DNA from: Sebaldella termitidis ATCC 33386
GTDB lineage: Bacteria; Fusobacteriota; Fusobacteriia; Fusobacteriales; Leptotrichiaceae
NCBI RefSeq assembly: GCF_000024405.1
Contig: NC_013517.1
Span: 3,255,989 to 3,319,988, forward strand
DNA: 64,000 bases
Reading direction: 5' to 3'
Shown: positions 1-9,406 of the stretch, piece after piece
Position numbering within the stretch: the first letter of the stretch is position 1
Layout of the letters: each line of letters opens with the position of its first letter
Notes under the pieces: model-generated
What the model saw: only the letters and a program-made list of their open reading frames with translations
Database searches by the model: none
Told to the model about the DNA's origin: nothing
Translations under genes and position numbers: made by a program

Positions 1-1923
1 GCCGGTTCCAGTGCTGAACATGCAGCCGGAGATATGCTTTATGAAGAGTTCAAAAAGCTCGGGCTTAAAAATGTCAGAAAAGATGAATTTACTGTAGATG
101 CATGGGAATTTAAAAATGCAGAGCTTACGTATACCGATAAAAAAAATAAAAAGCAAAGGCTTACTTTAAACAGTTATGCTGCCAATTTTGCGACAAATGG
201 TACAGAAGTGTATGATCTGGTTTATCTGAACAAGGGTACCAGAGATGATTATGAAAATGCGGATGTCAAGGGAAAGATAGTTATGGTTGATATTAATCAG
301 CGTGAGGACTGGTGGATTAATTATCCTGCCATGCAGGCAAAGCTAAAAGGAGCAAAGGCTGTAATAGCCGTAAATAACGGAGGATATGCAGAAATCAGCG
401 ATGATGCCCTGAATGTACAGGACATGTGCGGTCCTGATGATACACCTGCCTTGGGAATGTCAAAAGCAGACGGTGATAAGCTGAAAGCTCTTATGAATAA
501 AAATAGAACTGTAAAAATAGAACTAAATGTGGATTCTCAGGTTAAAAGAGATCAAAAGGCCTATAATATTGTTGGTGAAATCCCCGGAAAGGATCCTGAT
601 TCACTTATAATATTAAGTTCACATTATGACGGATATTTTGAGGCATTTCAGGATAATGCTACAGCAGTTGCCCTTACTATGGGAATAGCCAAAAGTATAA
701 TTGACAGCGGGTATCAGCCTGAAAAAACAATTATCGTTATTGCACATGCTGCCGAAGAATGGGGAACAGTAGATACAAGATATGACTGGTCTGTAGGTGC
801 GTATAATCAGGTGTTTAAAGTAAGACCGGACTGGGCAGCCAAAAGTTTTGCCATGCTGAATTTTGAACAGCCGGGATCTGAACATGTAAAAACACAGGAA
901 ATAAGAACTGTTTATGAATATAAAACATTCATTGAAAGTATTGCTGACAGAATTAAACCGTCTGTCTCAGGTGTATATGAGGGAGGAATCAAGGTTACCA
1001 CACCTCCGAGAACATGGGCGGATGATTTTTCATATTCTATAGCCGGGATTCCTACTATAAGAAATGATTATGTAGGAGCACAGTTTATGAAATCGACATA
1101 TCATACAAATTATGATACTAAAGCAACTTATAATGAAAAAGCCTTTACTTATAATCACCAGCTTTATGCACAGATTGTTTACGAGCTTGATCAAAAAGCA
1201 GTTATGCCGATGGATTTTACTACACGTTTCAATGAATTCAAAGCTACGCTGGATATGGATTTACTGGCTAAAACCGGAAATGAAGGAAAAAAACTTCTGA
1301 CAGACATTGAAGAAGTAATAAAAACTTCTGAAAATCTGAACAGACTGCTTGCAGATATAAATAATAAGCATGAGCAGGCTATAAAAAGTAATAATACTGC
1401 CGAAATTAAGAAATATGAAACAAAAGCAGATACTGTGAACAAACAGCTCCTTGCTCTTTATAAATATTGTCAGGATTCATTTATAAAGCTTACATGGGAA
1501 GATGATTCCATATTCCCGCATGAACATGCACAAAATAATATAAATGCCCTAAATGAAGCTGTAGCTTTACTTGAAAAGGGAGATATAGATACTGCAGTTA
1601 ATGATCACCTTTCTTTAATTGATAATAACTGGTATGCACTGAGTTTTGACAAAGAAACTTATGAATATTTTACGAATCAGGTTTTAAAACAAGATAAGGA
1701 ACGTCTGAACTGGGGTGCAGGAAGAATTATGGGACATGAGGATCTTTATGATATTATTTTCTCTTTGCAGCAAAAACAAAAATCAGGAGAAAAAAATGTT
1801 AAGAATGAAATAGAAGCTTTGAAAAAGATTCTTGCTTCTCAGGAAGCACTTATGAAAAATACTGTTATTACAGAAAATAAACAGCTTCTTGAAGTAAAAA
1901 AATATCTAAATAAAATAAAGTAA
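1..1923 (+). CDS. M28-family zinc metallopeptidase, 5' end outside the window
   Basis: The reading frame is open from base 1, and the eleven codons before the first ATG (position 34) read like the start of an M28 domain (GSxxxxxAAxxM), so the gene begins upstream and the ATG at 34 is not the start. A PA-type insert is followed by the catalytic core: SSHYDGYFEAFQDNA supplies the His and Asp zinc ligands, and AHAAEEWG the Glu-Glu pair of general base and ligand. M28 enzymes are co-catalytic two-zinc aminopeptidases or carboxypeptidases. The C-terminal 250 residues are a helical, Lys/Glu-rich extension not needed for the fold. Localisation cannot be judged because the N-terminus is missing. A strong hairpin follows the stop. 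Family assignment is firm; substrate is unknown. Confidence 0.85.
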   Translation, partial: AGSSAEHAAGDMLYEEFKKLGLKNVRKDEFTVDAWEFKNAELTYTDKKNKKQRLTLNSYAANFATNGTEVYDLVYLNKGTRDDYENADVKGKIVMVDINQREDWWINYPAMQAKLKGAKAVIAVNNGGYAEISDDALNVQDMCGPDDTPALGMSKADGDKLKALMNKNRTVKIELNVDSQVKRDQKAYNIVGEIPGKDPDSLIILSSHYDGYFEAFQDNATAVALTMGIAKSIIDSGYQPEKTIIVIAHAAEEWGTVDTRYDWSVGAYNQVFKVRPDWAAKSFAMLNFEQPGSEHVKTQEIRTVYEYKTFIESIADRIKPSVSGVYEGGIKVTTPPRTWADDFSYSIAGIPTIRNDYVGAQFMKSTYHTNYDTKATYNEKAFTYNHQLYAQIVYELDQKAVMPMDFTTRFNEFKATLDMDLLAKTGNEGKKLLTDIEEVIKTSENLNRLLADINNKHEQAIKSNNTAEIKKYETKADTVNKQLLALYKYCQDSFIKLTWEDDSIFPHEHAQNNINALNEAVALLEKGDIDTAVNDHLSLIDNNWYALSFDKETYEYFTNQVLKQDKERLNWGAGRIMGHEDLYDIIFSLQQKQKSGEKNVKNEIEALKKILASQEALMKNTVITENKQLLEVKKYLNKIK

Positions 1924-1940
1924 CTTTTATTATAAATGTA

Positions 1941-1978
1941 AAAATGAACACAACTGTATTATCTGTGTTCATTTTTTT
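1941..1978. terminator. Bidirectional rho-independent terminator
   Basis: AATGAACACA pairs with TGTGTTCATT across an 11-nt loop and is followed by a T run; the mirror side is A-rich. It sits between the convergent peptidase and lipid operon and can serve both. Confidence 0.85.
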
Positions 1979-2016
1979 ATTTGCAGTACTGTTGTTTCAC
2001 TCTGATATTAAATCTC

Positions 2017-3309
2017 TTAAAATTCCCTTTTTATATCCCGTTTTTTAGCAAGCCTGTTTTTTTTCTCATAAGCTGAAAAAGTTAAATTTATCCTCTGTAT
2101 ATCTGTATCAAAGCTGCTAAATAAATCATATAAATTCTCTTTTATTTTTTCTTTTATCATATCATAATCCTTGTAATTCCGGGGAATAAATGATACTTCA
2201 ATATCCGTAAATGTTTTTTGAATAATATTATATTCCTGAATATCCCCGCCGCTAAACATCAGTGCCCTTCTTAAAAAGTCCGGAAAAATTTTTATATCTT
2301 TACCATCTCTGGATTTCAAGATAAAAATATCATCCTCTCTGCCTTCTATTTTATCAAGGATCATAAAATCCCCGTCAGATCTCCGGCTTTCTATCCAGAT
2401 ATCATTTAGCCTGTAACGTATTACCGGCTGCGATTTTCTCTCAAAGTCCGTTATTACAGGTATAAATCTGGTTTTTTCATTATTAATATATTCCTTTTCG
2501 ATATATAAAACATCTTCATTTATTTTCAAACCCTGCCCGGAATCATAAGAATATCCTAAAAACCCTTCTGTTGCCTGATAGATCTCTCCTATTTTCTTAT
2601 TAAATTTCCGGTTTATGTATTCCCTGTTTTCCTCTGTAAGTACTTCCGCACAGGAAAATACACGATTTGGCTTTATATCTATATTTTCTATATTATCCGC
2701 CAGTATTTTCAGCATGGAAGCCGGTGCTATTAATATATCCGGTTTGAACCTGTCCAGCTCCTTCAGATTATTTTTATAATCATTTATCATATCAAAAAAA
2801 CGGAATTTCAATACTCTGGAATTAACAGAATTATATAGTTCACTGTCTGCCCTCAAAAAAAGTGCTATTTTCTGTTTTTTTAAAATAAAATCCGGAAGTA
2901 ATTTTGCAAGGATAATTCCGGTCCATTTTGCCCTCTCAAAATCCGATATTATGAATAATCCCCGGTTTCCTGAAGTTCCCGAAGATAAGCCTACTGTTAT
3001 ATTATTATACTTTTCTTTAAAATTTCTGGTTTTCTCAGAATTCATTGCGATTTCCAGAGCATGATTTTTGCTGAGTCCTACTGTATTTACAGTATCAAAA
3101 TTTTCCATCATAATTTTTTTATCAATAACCGGAAAATCTTTCAGCTCTTTTCCTCTGTATTCTGAATAATATCCAGATTTTTTTGTAATATAATCCAAAT
3201 GTTTTTTTATTTTTCTTCTTTGAAACGACAGAAGTTTTTCTTTATTACTGCTCTTCATAAAAAATTTATATTTCAGATAATAATAAAAAATAATAAGCTT
3301 AAAACTCAT
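2017..3309 (-). CDS. Adenylate-forming enzyme, F390/CoF synthetase-related
   Basis: Likely ATP-dependent acyl-adenylate or acyl-CoA/ACP ligase of the ANL superfamily, phenylacetate-CoA ligase/F390-synthetase branch. The P-loop-like A3 motif LSSGTSGNRG is near residues 108-117, the A5 motif YQATE near 244-248, and RYRLND near 298-303. At 430 residues it has the short size of this branch. The start at 3309 has AAGGAG five bases upstream and overlaps the preceding hydrolase gene by 11 nt, indicating translational coupling. It is the last gene of the seven-gene operon. Being next to a KAS III and an extended SDR, it could activate a beta-hydroxy acid as OleC does in the Ole pathway, but that is inference; a plain fatty-acid ligase is equally possible. 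Confidence 0.75.
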   Translation of the reverse strand: MSFKLIIFYYYLKYKFFMKSSNKEKLLSFQRRKIKKHLDYITKKSGYYSEYRGKELKDFPVIDKKIMMENFDTVNTVGLSKNHALEIAMNSEKTRNFKEKYNNITVGLSSGTSGNRGLFIISDFERAKWTGIILAKLLPDFILKKQKIALFLRADSELYNSVNSRVLKFRFFDMINDYKNNLKELDRFKPDILIAPASMLKILADNIENIDIKPNRVFSCAEVLTEENREYINRKFNKKIGEIYQATEGFLGYSYDSGQGLKINEDVLYIEKEYINNEKTRFIPVITDFERKSQPVIRYRLNDIWIESRRSDGDFMILDKIEGREDDIFILKSRDGKDIKIFPDFLRRALMFSGGDIQEYNIIQKTFTDIEVSFIPRNYKDYDMIKEKIKENLYDLFSSFDTDIQRINLTFSAYEKKNRLAKKRDIKREF

Positions 3310-4105
3310 AAGGACTCCTTAAAAACTTTTCATCATGTGTAATTACAGGCTCTATATCTGCATGAGCTGTATTTTCCAGATCATACAAAATTTCCTTTAT
3401 TTTTTTTACGGTACTCTCATACTTTTTTTCATCTGCAAAAGCTATTTTTTTCAGTATTTTTCTCGGCTCTGCCCCGTACAGATTCTCCTTTGACCATACT
3501 GCATCAAAAATCATTAATTTATTCAGACTCTTCAAGTACAGTCCAATCTGCCCTTTGGCATGTCCCTCCAGATAAAAGCCATATATCTCATTTAAGTTTA
3601 ATATATTAAAAAAATCATTTTCAGATATTTTTATTTCTGGAAAGTCTTCCATTTTTATAATTCTTTTTTCCATATCTTTGAAAATAAGTCTCTCAAACAC
3701 CAGATTTCTTATCCTTGACATTTTGCCCGAATATAAAAGCTCCGCTGCTTCCCTGCTGCATATAATCACAGCTTCCGGAAATTTTTTCAGCGAGCCGTAA
3801 TGATCGGGATGAAAGTGGCTGATTATTATATACTGTATCTCATCAGGATTAATATTATTTTCCATCAGAACCTCGTCGGCATCTTTATCACATTTTACCC
3901 TTGTTACAAAAGAATAAAGTCTGGCAGCAATCCCTGCATTCCTAAAAAGACTTACAGAATAACCTGTATCTATAAGTATTTTTATTCCGGAAATTTCCAG
4001 ATAAAAAAATGTTGCCGGAAATTTTATTATTCTGCTTTCGGATTTTTTGTTGATATATTTTTTATCCGCTGTACAATACCCGTTATTAAATGCTGTGAGC
4101 TTCAT
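3299..4105 (-). CDS. Metallo-beta-lactamase-fold hydrolase
   Basis: The signature HFHPDH (HxHxDH) is at about residues 97-102, with later ligands plausibly the His in EGHAKGQ (near 182), Asp in FDAVW (near 202) and His in ITHDE (near 258). This full set predicts a dinuclear zinc hydrolase. The 268-residue size and motif spacing resemble lactonase/thioesterase-type members more than RNases or glyoxalases. It lies 21 bp after the KAS III gene and overlaps the ligase. In context it may release a condensed acyl chain from its thioester or open a lactone (inference). No signal peptide, so probably cytoplasmic. Confidence 0.8.
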   Translation of the reverse strand: MKLTAFNNGYCTADKKYINKKSESRIIKFPATFFYLEISGIKILIDTGYSVSLFRNAGIAARLYSFVTRVKCDKDADEVLMENNINPDEIQYIIISHFHPDHYGSLKKFPEAVIICSREAAELLYSGKMSRIRNLVFERLIFKDMEKRIIKMEDFPEIKISENDFFNILNLNEIYGFYLEGHAKGQIGLYLKSLNKLMIFDAVWSKENLYGAEPRKILKKIAFADEKKYESTVKKIKEILYDLENTAHADIEPVITHDEKFLRSPYEF

Positions 4106-4126
4106 GTTATTTCCCTCCTGTACATA

Positions 4127-5104
4127 TTAATATTCCAAAAGCATCATTCCTATGGACATTCCCGCAGATGTCCCGGCTATGAGAATTTTATCGTTTCTTT
4201 TTATAAGTCCCTTCTCCACACCGTAAGCAAATGTGAAAGGTATGGATGCTGCTATCATATTTCCGTATTCCGCTACTATATTTATCAATTTTCTGTCTTC
4301 TATATTAAGCTGTCTTCCTATTAATTTCAATCCTGTTATACTGGCCTGATGCGCTACCACTCTGTCTATCTCTGACATATTGACATTATTTTCCAATAAA
4401 AATTCCTGAAAAAACTTATCTATTTTCTGTTTTATCAGCTTAAAGGCCTTGCTTCCTTCCATATGAAACAAATAATCGGTCTTATTATTTTCATTATAGT
4501 CCTTTACAGGGTATCTTGTTCCTCCGCCCTGAATATGAGTATAATAAAACCCTTCAGAAAACGTCTGAAACTTTGATACAGGAGAGCTTCCGCCGTTTCC
4601 CGCTATAATTGCCGCTGCTCCGTCTCCGAAGAGCCCCGCACTCTCTATATGCCCGTAATTTATTCCCATTGATGCTACCTCACTTGAAACTATAAGTATA
4701 TTTTTATACTTTCCTGCTTTCAGATACATATCTGCTATTTCCAGTGCCGTAAAAAAGCTCAGACAAGTAGAGCCTACATCAAAACAGGCTGTTTTACTAT
4801 TCTCAAGACCAAGCTGTCTCTGTATCAGCGAAGCAGAACACGGGAGAAGTATTTCCTTCGTGGCATTAGCACCTATTATCAAATCTATATCCTCTTTTTT
4901 TATTCCTGCACTTATCAAAGCTTTTTCAGCTGCATATTTCCCCATTTTTGAGGCAGTTTCCTTATCTCTGAAATCAGCATAGTGCCTTTTTCTTATTCCA
5001 GTTTTTTTCAAAACTGTCCCTCTTTTTACTCCTGCTAAAAAATCAACCTCTTCGGACATCACTATTCTCTCAGGAATATAATATCCCTGCCCTAAGATCC
5101 TCAT
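4127..5104 (-). CDS. 3-oxoacyl-ACP synthase III family condensing enzyme
   Basis: Thiolase-superfamily condensing enzyme of the FabH/OleA type, 325 residues. The catalytic triad is intact: Cys114 (GSTCLS), His252 (AHQAS) and Asn282 (YGNMIAAS). The canonical FabH HQAN reads HQAS here and the Cys context differs from housekeeping FabH, arguing for a specialised enzyme. It sits in mid-operon between an extended SDR and a metallo-hydrolase, without acyl carrier protein or malonyl transferase genes nearby, so it probably draws substrates from primary fatty acid synthesis. Claisen condensation of two acyl thioesters (OleA-like) or chain initiation are the two realistic roles. Confidence 0.85.
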   Translation of the reverse strand: MRILGQGYYIPERIVMSEEVDFLAGVKRGTVLKKTGIRKRHYADFRDKETASKMGKYAAEKALISAGIKKEDIDLIIGANATKEILLPCSASLIQRQLGLENSKTACFDVGSTCLSFFTALEIADMYLKAGKYKNILIVSSEVASMGINYGHIESAGLFGDGAAAIIAGNGGSSPVSKFQTFSEGFYYTHIQGGGTRYPVKDYNENNKTDYLFHMEGSKAFKLIKQKIDKFFQEFLLENNVNMSEIDRVVAHQASITGLKLIGRQLNIEDRKLINIVAEYGNMIAASIPFTFAYGVEKGLIKRNDKILIAGTSAGMSIGMMLLEY

Positions 5105-5114
5105 AGTTCCTCCT

Positions 5115-6116
5115 CTATTTTATATGATCTTTTTCTTTGTAAAATTTTCCGAATCTTTTTATTTCATCTCTAAGACTTATTCTCGGTTTATATCCCAGAA
5201 GCTTTTCAGCCTTTTCAATGTTAAGTGTCTGACTGAATGCCAAAGTACACACTGTATATCTTGTCAGCAGCGGCTCCTTGCTTACCCTGAAAAATTTATA
5301 TATACCTTCCAGTATTGAAGCAATCATGTAAATTCTTCCAAATGAAAGCTTTTTATATCGAAATTCTGTCCCGAGACTTTCCGATACGTATTTCAGAAGT
5401 TTTTTCTGGTTTGTCGGCTCTCCGTTTGTTATATTAAATATTTCTCCGGAAACCCCTTCTTTCTCCATACACAATAATATTGCATATGCAGTATTTTCCA
5501 CGCTTGTCATATCTGCAAGAATATCTTCCTTCCCTTTGAAAACAGGAATTCCTATTTTATTATTTGCTTCGATAATTCTTGGCAGTATACTTGTATCACC
5601 GATTCCTATCAGGCCCTTTGGTCTTATTATAACTACATCCAAACCGTCGCTCTCTGCTTCCAGTACTTTTTTTTCCGCTGCAATCTTTGTTTCTATGTAG
5701 TAATTCAGCTTATTGCCACTGTCAAATTCATTTTCCCTTACATTAAGCCTGTCTTTTTTTCCGGTATAAACACTGGGAGTAGAAACATACACCAGCCTCC
5801 GGGCTTTTTTTGTCCTGCAGTATTTTATAATATTTTCTGTTGCTGTTACATTATTTTTTATAAATTCTTTTTTTGAACCCCATATTGTAGACAACGCAGC
5901 AGAATGTACGACAATATCAGCTTCGGGAAAATCCAGAACTTCCTTCAATTCTGCCAAATCTGCACTTATACACTCTATTTTACTATCGTCTTTTTTTATT
6001 TCCATAAGCTTTTCTTTATTTCTTCCCACAGAAATTATATCATACTTCCCCTTTAATTCTTTCAGAATATAAGAACCAAGAAATCCTGTGGCTCCTGTCA
6101 CCAGAACTTTTTTCAT
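5115..6116 (-). CDS. NAD(P)-dependent epimerase/dehydratase family (extended SDR)
   Basis: Extended short-chain dehydrogenase, 333 residues. The Rossmann motif TGATGFLG is at 7-14 and the active-site YxxxK at Tyr140/Lys144, with the preceding VSTPSVY segment supplying Ser/Thr. Sequence flavour is that of the 3-beta-hydroxysteroid dehydrogenase/OleD group (reduction of a beta-keto group) rather than a sugar-nucleotide epimerase, though the latter cannot be excluded in a locus with two glycosyltransferases. The gene overlaps the upstream glycosyltransferase by 4 nt and is followed 10 bp later by the KAS III gene. Confidence 0.8.
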   Translation of the reverse strand: MKKVLVTGATGFLGSYILKELKGKYDIISVGRNKEKLMEIKKDDSKIECISADLAELKEVLDFPEADIVVHSAALSTIWGSKKEFIKNNVTATENIIKYCRTKKARRLVYVSTPSVYTGKKDRLNVRENEFDSGNKLNYYIETKIAAEKKVLEAESDGLDVVIIRPKGLIGIGDTSILPRIIEANNKIGIPVFKGKEDILADMTSVENTAYAILLCMEKEGVSGEIFNITNGEPTNQKKLLKYVSESLGTEFRYKKLSFGRIYMIASILEGIYKFFRVSKEPLLTRYTVCTLAFSQTLNIEKAEKLLGYKPRISLRDEIKRFGKFYKEKDHIK

Positions 6117-7423
6117 TTTTTTCCGCCTCCATATTCCTGAAACAATCTTTTTATTTCACTGTCCAAAATTTTATACGGCTGATATTTTTTAAAATCTTCC
6201 GATAATTGTTCCAATTTTTTCCATTTTTCTTTATTAAACAATATATTCAGTTTTTGAGTTATATCTTCTGTATCATTAATATTTTCAGCCTTAATTCCTG
6301 TTTCAAAATATTCGATTCTTGCAGCAAAGTCAAACTGATCATAATCCTGAGGAACTACAAGCGAAGGTTTTTTATATTTTATACAGTTATATGTTATTCC
6401 GGCTCCGCCGTGATGTATTACATAATCAAAACTGTCCAAATGCCCGGTATACGGAAGATAGTCAGTTATCACCATATTTTCTTTTATTTTTCCCGCTAAA
6501 ATATCAAACTCCCTGTTTTTCTCTCCCATTGTTACCACAAAAAGCGTATCTTCAAAATTTTCTGCAATTTTCTCTATATTTTCTGTAAGAGTTTTTTTTG
6601 CCCATTTCAGATGCGTTCCAAGAGTTACCAGTATTTTTCTTTTATATTTATATTTTTCTTCCAAAATATCTGATATTTTTTCTTTATTTATTTTTTCCCT
6701 GTAATACAGCGGTGTCTCACAGCATGCCCCGGCAAAATGATACTGTTTCGGCCAGCTCCTTTTAAATTCAAATTCTTTCATACCCAGCCCCAGCATTGAA
6801 TAAGGCGAGTAAATGTTTTCCTCTCCGCAGTTATTATAAAGCCTGAAATTCATTTTCTTTATCTGATTATAAAATAAATAATAAATAGTTTTCTTAAATA
6901 ATCTGATCTGCTTTCTTGCGAAATAATCCCGTATTTTACTGTAAATTGTACTATCAGGACTGAGTCCTCCAAAATAAGCAGGCGTTCCGTCTTTATTTTC
7001 CGGTGCAAAGCTTGTAGGCATAGTTGTAATAAATGGAATCCCCAGCTCTTTTGAACAGAATACCGACGAAACCACAATAAAATCAGCCACAATAATATCT
7101 GTTTTATTCTTTCGCATAAGCTCTTTTAATTCATCAGTAACTTTGGGTATAAGTCTCAGGTTTTCAAAAAATTGCTTTTTCAGCTCAAAAAAATTAGTTT
7201 TTACCTGTTTTTCAGTATTTGAAAGCCTCTCAAAAACCTCATTTTCTTCTGTCAAAATATTTTCTACCTGAAATCCGCTGTTTATTATTATCTCATTTTT
7301 ATCTTTTCCTGTTATAAATCTAATGTCATATTTGTCCTTTAATTTTTCAGCCATTTCAATCAGAGGATTCAAATGTCCCTCAAAAGGCGGAGCTAAAAAG
7401 TCAACCCTTATCCTCTTTTCCAT
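6113..7423 (-). CDS. GT1-family glycosyltransferase (UGT/MGT type)
   Basis: GT-B fold nucleotide-sugar glycosyltransferase of 436 residues. The N-terminus has the acceptor-domain signature PPFEGHLNPLI, and the donor-binding HHGGAG occurs near residues 337-342 followed by PQDYDQ. Members glycosylate small lipophilic aglycones (macrolides, sterols, lipids). I chose the ATG at 7423 with GAGGTG upstream over an in-frame TTG at 7426. Translation overlaps the end of the preceding membrane glycosyltransferase by 23 nt. With that gene it implies two sequential sugar additions to a lipid made by the rest of the operon (inference). Confidence 0.85.
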   Translation of the reverse strand: MEKRIRVDFLAPPFEGHLNPLIEMAEKLKDKYDIRFITGKDKNEIIINSGFQVENILTEENEVFERLSNTEKQVKTNFFELKKQFFENLRLIPKVTDELKELMRKNKTDIIVADFIVVSSVFCSKELGIPFITTMPTSFAPENKDGTPAYFGGLSPDSTIYSKIRDYFARKQIRLFKKTIYYLFYNQIKKMNFRLYNNCGEENIYSPYSMLGLGMKEFEFKRSWPKQYHFAGACCETPLYYREKINKEKISDILEEKYKYKRKILVTLGTHLKWAKKTLTENIEKIAENFEDTLFVVTMGEKNREFDILAGKIKENMVITDYLPYTGHLDSFDYVIHHGGAGITYNCIKYKKPSLVVPQDYDQFDFAARIEYFETGIKAENINDTEDITQKLNILFNKEKWKKLEQLSEDFKKYQPYKILDSEIKRLFQEYGGGKK

Positions 7424-8573
7424 CAAAACTCACCTCAATTATTCCGTCTTTTATCTTCACGGACTTCCCTCTCCAGATAATTTTACTTGGCCTTATCAAA
7501 GCCAGAATCCAGTAAAGTATTTGAACTATTCCGGAAATTATTTCCAAAACCATATCCTTTATTCTGTCATTTTCACAGAAAATTCTTTTTCTCAGTATTT
7601 TCCCTGCAAAAAAATTCAATATGCTTATTCCGATATATATCAAAAATATCTTATAACTGTAAATCAATGAACATATAAAAAATAAACTTCCCGAAATAAA
7701 TGGAATTATTGAGAAAATAAAAATGCCCATATCCAGATTTTCTTTTATATAATGATTTGCAAACACGTGCCAGCGTCTCATAAGCTTTAAAAATGTCCTC
7801 AAATCCTTTATTTCAGTATTTAATTTACACGGAATAACTGACTGATATACTTTTATTCCGTTCTCTGCTGCAATTTTGGCAAATTCATAATCGTCACAGA
7901 GTTTCTGCCTTATTTTTTGATAAAGCTTCAGTGAAATTACTTTTTCAGATTTAAATATATAAAACATCCCGTTTATCGTTCTATTTCCACTGAAAAACGC
8001 AGAAGTAAAATAATTATATACAGAATTGCTGTTTACATATGCTCTTACCATATCTCCCCATATATTTCCCGCTTTTAGATAATAAGGAATTCCTGTTATT
8101 ATACTGGTTTCCAGCAGTTTTTTATCAATATTCTCCAGTTCTTCTGTATTTACAGCAGTATCATCATCAAGAATAACAACATATTTTCTCCATAATTTTT
8201 CAGTCTGTATAATTTTGTATACCTTGGGATTTTCATAAAAAGGCGCCCTGCTGCATTTTATCACGCGAAGATTCTTTTTAGGATTATTTCCTGTAATTTC
8301 ATTTATTATTTTTTCAGCTTCGTTGTCATCTTCATCTACAGCCCATATTAATTCTGCTTCTTTTGCGGTATTATAAATAATGGAAAGTTTTTCTTTCAGA
8401 TAACTGTCTCCTGATAATACCGGCTGAAAAATTGTAACTTCTTTCAGTGATAATCTGTTTTCTTCTTTTATATTTCTCTCTTTTTCTCTTTTATAATAAG
8501 TAAAGGTAAAAATAAACCTCAGCAATAAAATTACTGCATATATCATCAAAAGGATAAAAATAAAATATATCAT
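7401..8573 (-). CDS. Membrane glycosyltransferase, GT2/GT21 (ceramide glucosyltransferase-like)
   Basis: 390 residues: an N-terminal membrane helix (residues 1-25), a GT-A catalytic domain, and two to three hydrophobic helices after residue 285. The processive/GT21 signature is visible: first Asp in AVDEDD (near 80), LDDDT (135-139), DDYE (227-230) and RRW (266-268); the residue normally Gln/Arg in QxxRW is Leu here. GT21 enzymes transfer a hexose to ceramide or similar lipids at the cytoplasmic membrane face. Start has AAGGAG seven bases upstream and overlaps the SDR stop as ATGA. Likely adds the first sugar to a membrane lipid. Confidence 0.8.
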   Translation of the reverse strand: MIYFIFILLMIYAVILLLRFIFTFTYYKREKERNIKEENRLSLKEVTIFQPVLSGDSYLKEKLSIIYNTAKEAELIWAVDEDDNEAEKIINEITGNNPKKNLRVIKCSRAPFYENPKVYKIIQTEKLWRKYVVILDDDTAVNTEELENIDKKLLETSIITGIPYYLKAGNIWGDMVRAYVNSNSVYNYFTSAFFSGNRTINGMFYIFKSEKVISLKLYQKIRQKLCDDYEFAKIAAENGIKVYQSVIPCKLNTEIKDLRTFLKLMRRWHVFANHYIKENLDMGIFIFSIIPFISGSLFFICSLIYSYKIFLIYIGISILNFFAGKILRKRIFCENDRIKDMVLEIISGIVQILYWILALIRPSKIIWRGKSVKIKDGIIEVSFDGKEDKG

Positions 8574-9382
8574 TCTGTCTCCTTCACCATTCCTTCATAC
8601 ATCAGCTTAGCACAAAGCCTTTCCGGTAAAAACCTTACCAGAAATCCGGCCGTTTTATAAAAAGCACCCGGAACCGAACGCTTCCTGCCGCGAAAAAAAT
8701 CCTTTACTGCTGATTTAGCTACATATTCCGGAGACATCATCAAATTTAAAAATCTGAATTTTCTGCAGAAAGCCTTCATTTTCAAAAACTTTGCCTTACC
8801 AGTAAATTCTGTATCTACTGCTCCCGGACATAAAGACATAACATTAACTCTGCTGTTTTTATATTTTTTTCTTATTTCATATCTCATATTGCAGCTGTAT
8901 TGATCCAGAAAATATTTTGACGGTGAATAAAATACAGTCAGCGGATGGGGAAACAATCCTGCAATTGATGAAACATTGATTATTCCTCTTATAGTATCTG
9001 TATCATCTTTTTCCAGCATTTTTTTTATATAATAATTACCAAGAAAACATGGAGCTTCCACATTTAGTCTGATTCCGTCCAGTAATATCCGGTTTTCTGT
9101 TTCATAGCTGTACCCTAATTTTACCATACCTGCGTTATTTACCAAAATATCTATTTCATTATATTTTTTTATTAAAATATCCCAGCTTTCTTCTGATATA
9201 AGATCCGCTGCTTCTATTTCTATTATTTGATTTTTATATTTTTTCTGAAGCTCTTTTTTTGTATTTTCCAAGTCCTGCTTATTTCTTGCTGTAAGAATAA
9301 CATCATACTTCCGGCTTAGGAATTCTTCCGCCATTGCTTTCCCAATCCCTTTTGAACCGCCGGTTATTAAGACTTTTCCCAT
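8570..9382 (-). CDS. Classical short-chain dehydrogenase/reductase
   Basis: First gene of the operon; 270 residues. It has TGGSKGIG near residues 7-14, NNAG, the VSSIAG serine and YSPSK (Tyr/Lys pair). Likely NADPH-dependent ketoreductase acting on an acyl or lipid keto group (3-ketodihydrosphingosine-reductase-like activity is possible beside a ceramide-type glycosyltransferase, but is only inference). A longer frame to 9436 exists, but it would run through the promoter; the ATG at 9382 is preceded by AAAAGGAGA and lies about 18 nt after the predicted transcription start. Confidence 0.85.
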   Translation of the reverse strand: MGKVLITGGSKGIGKAMAEEFLSRKYDVILTARNKQDLENTKKELQKKYKNQIIEIEAADLISEESWDILIKKYNEIDILVNNAGMVKLGYSYETENRILLDGIRLNVEAPCFLGNYYIKKMLEKDDTDTIRGIINVSSIAGLFPHPLTVFYSPSKYFLDQYSCNMRYEIRKKYKNSRVNVMSLCPGAVDTEFTGKAKFLKMKAFCRKFRFLNLMMSPEYVAKSAVKDFFRGRKRSVPGAFYKTAGFLVRFLPERLCAKLMYEGMVKETE

Positions 9383-9406
9383 GATTCTCCTTTTGAATTT
9401 TTTTCC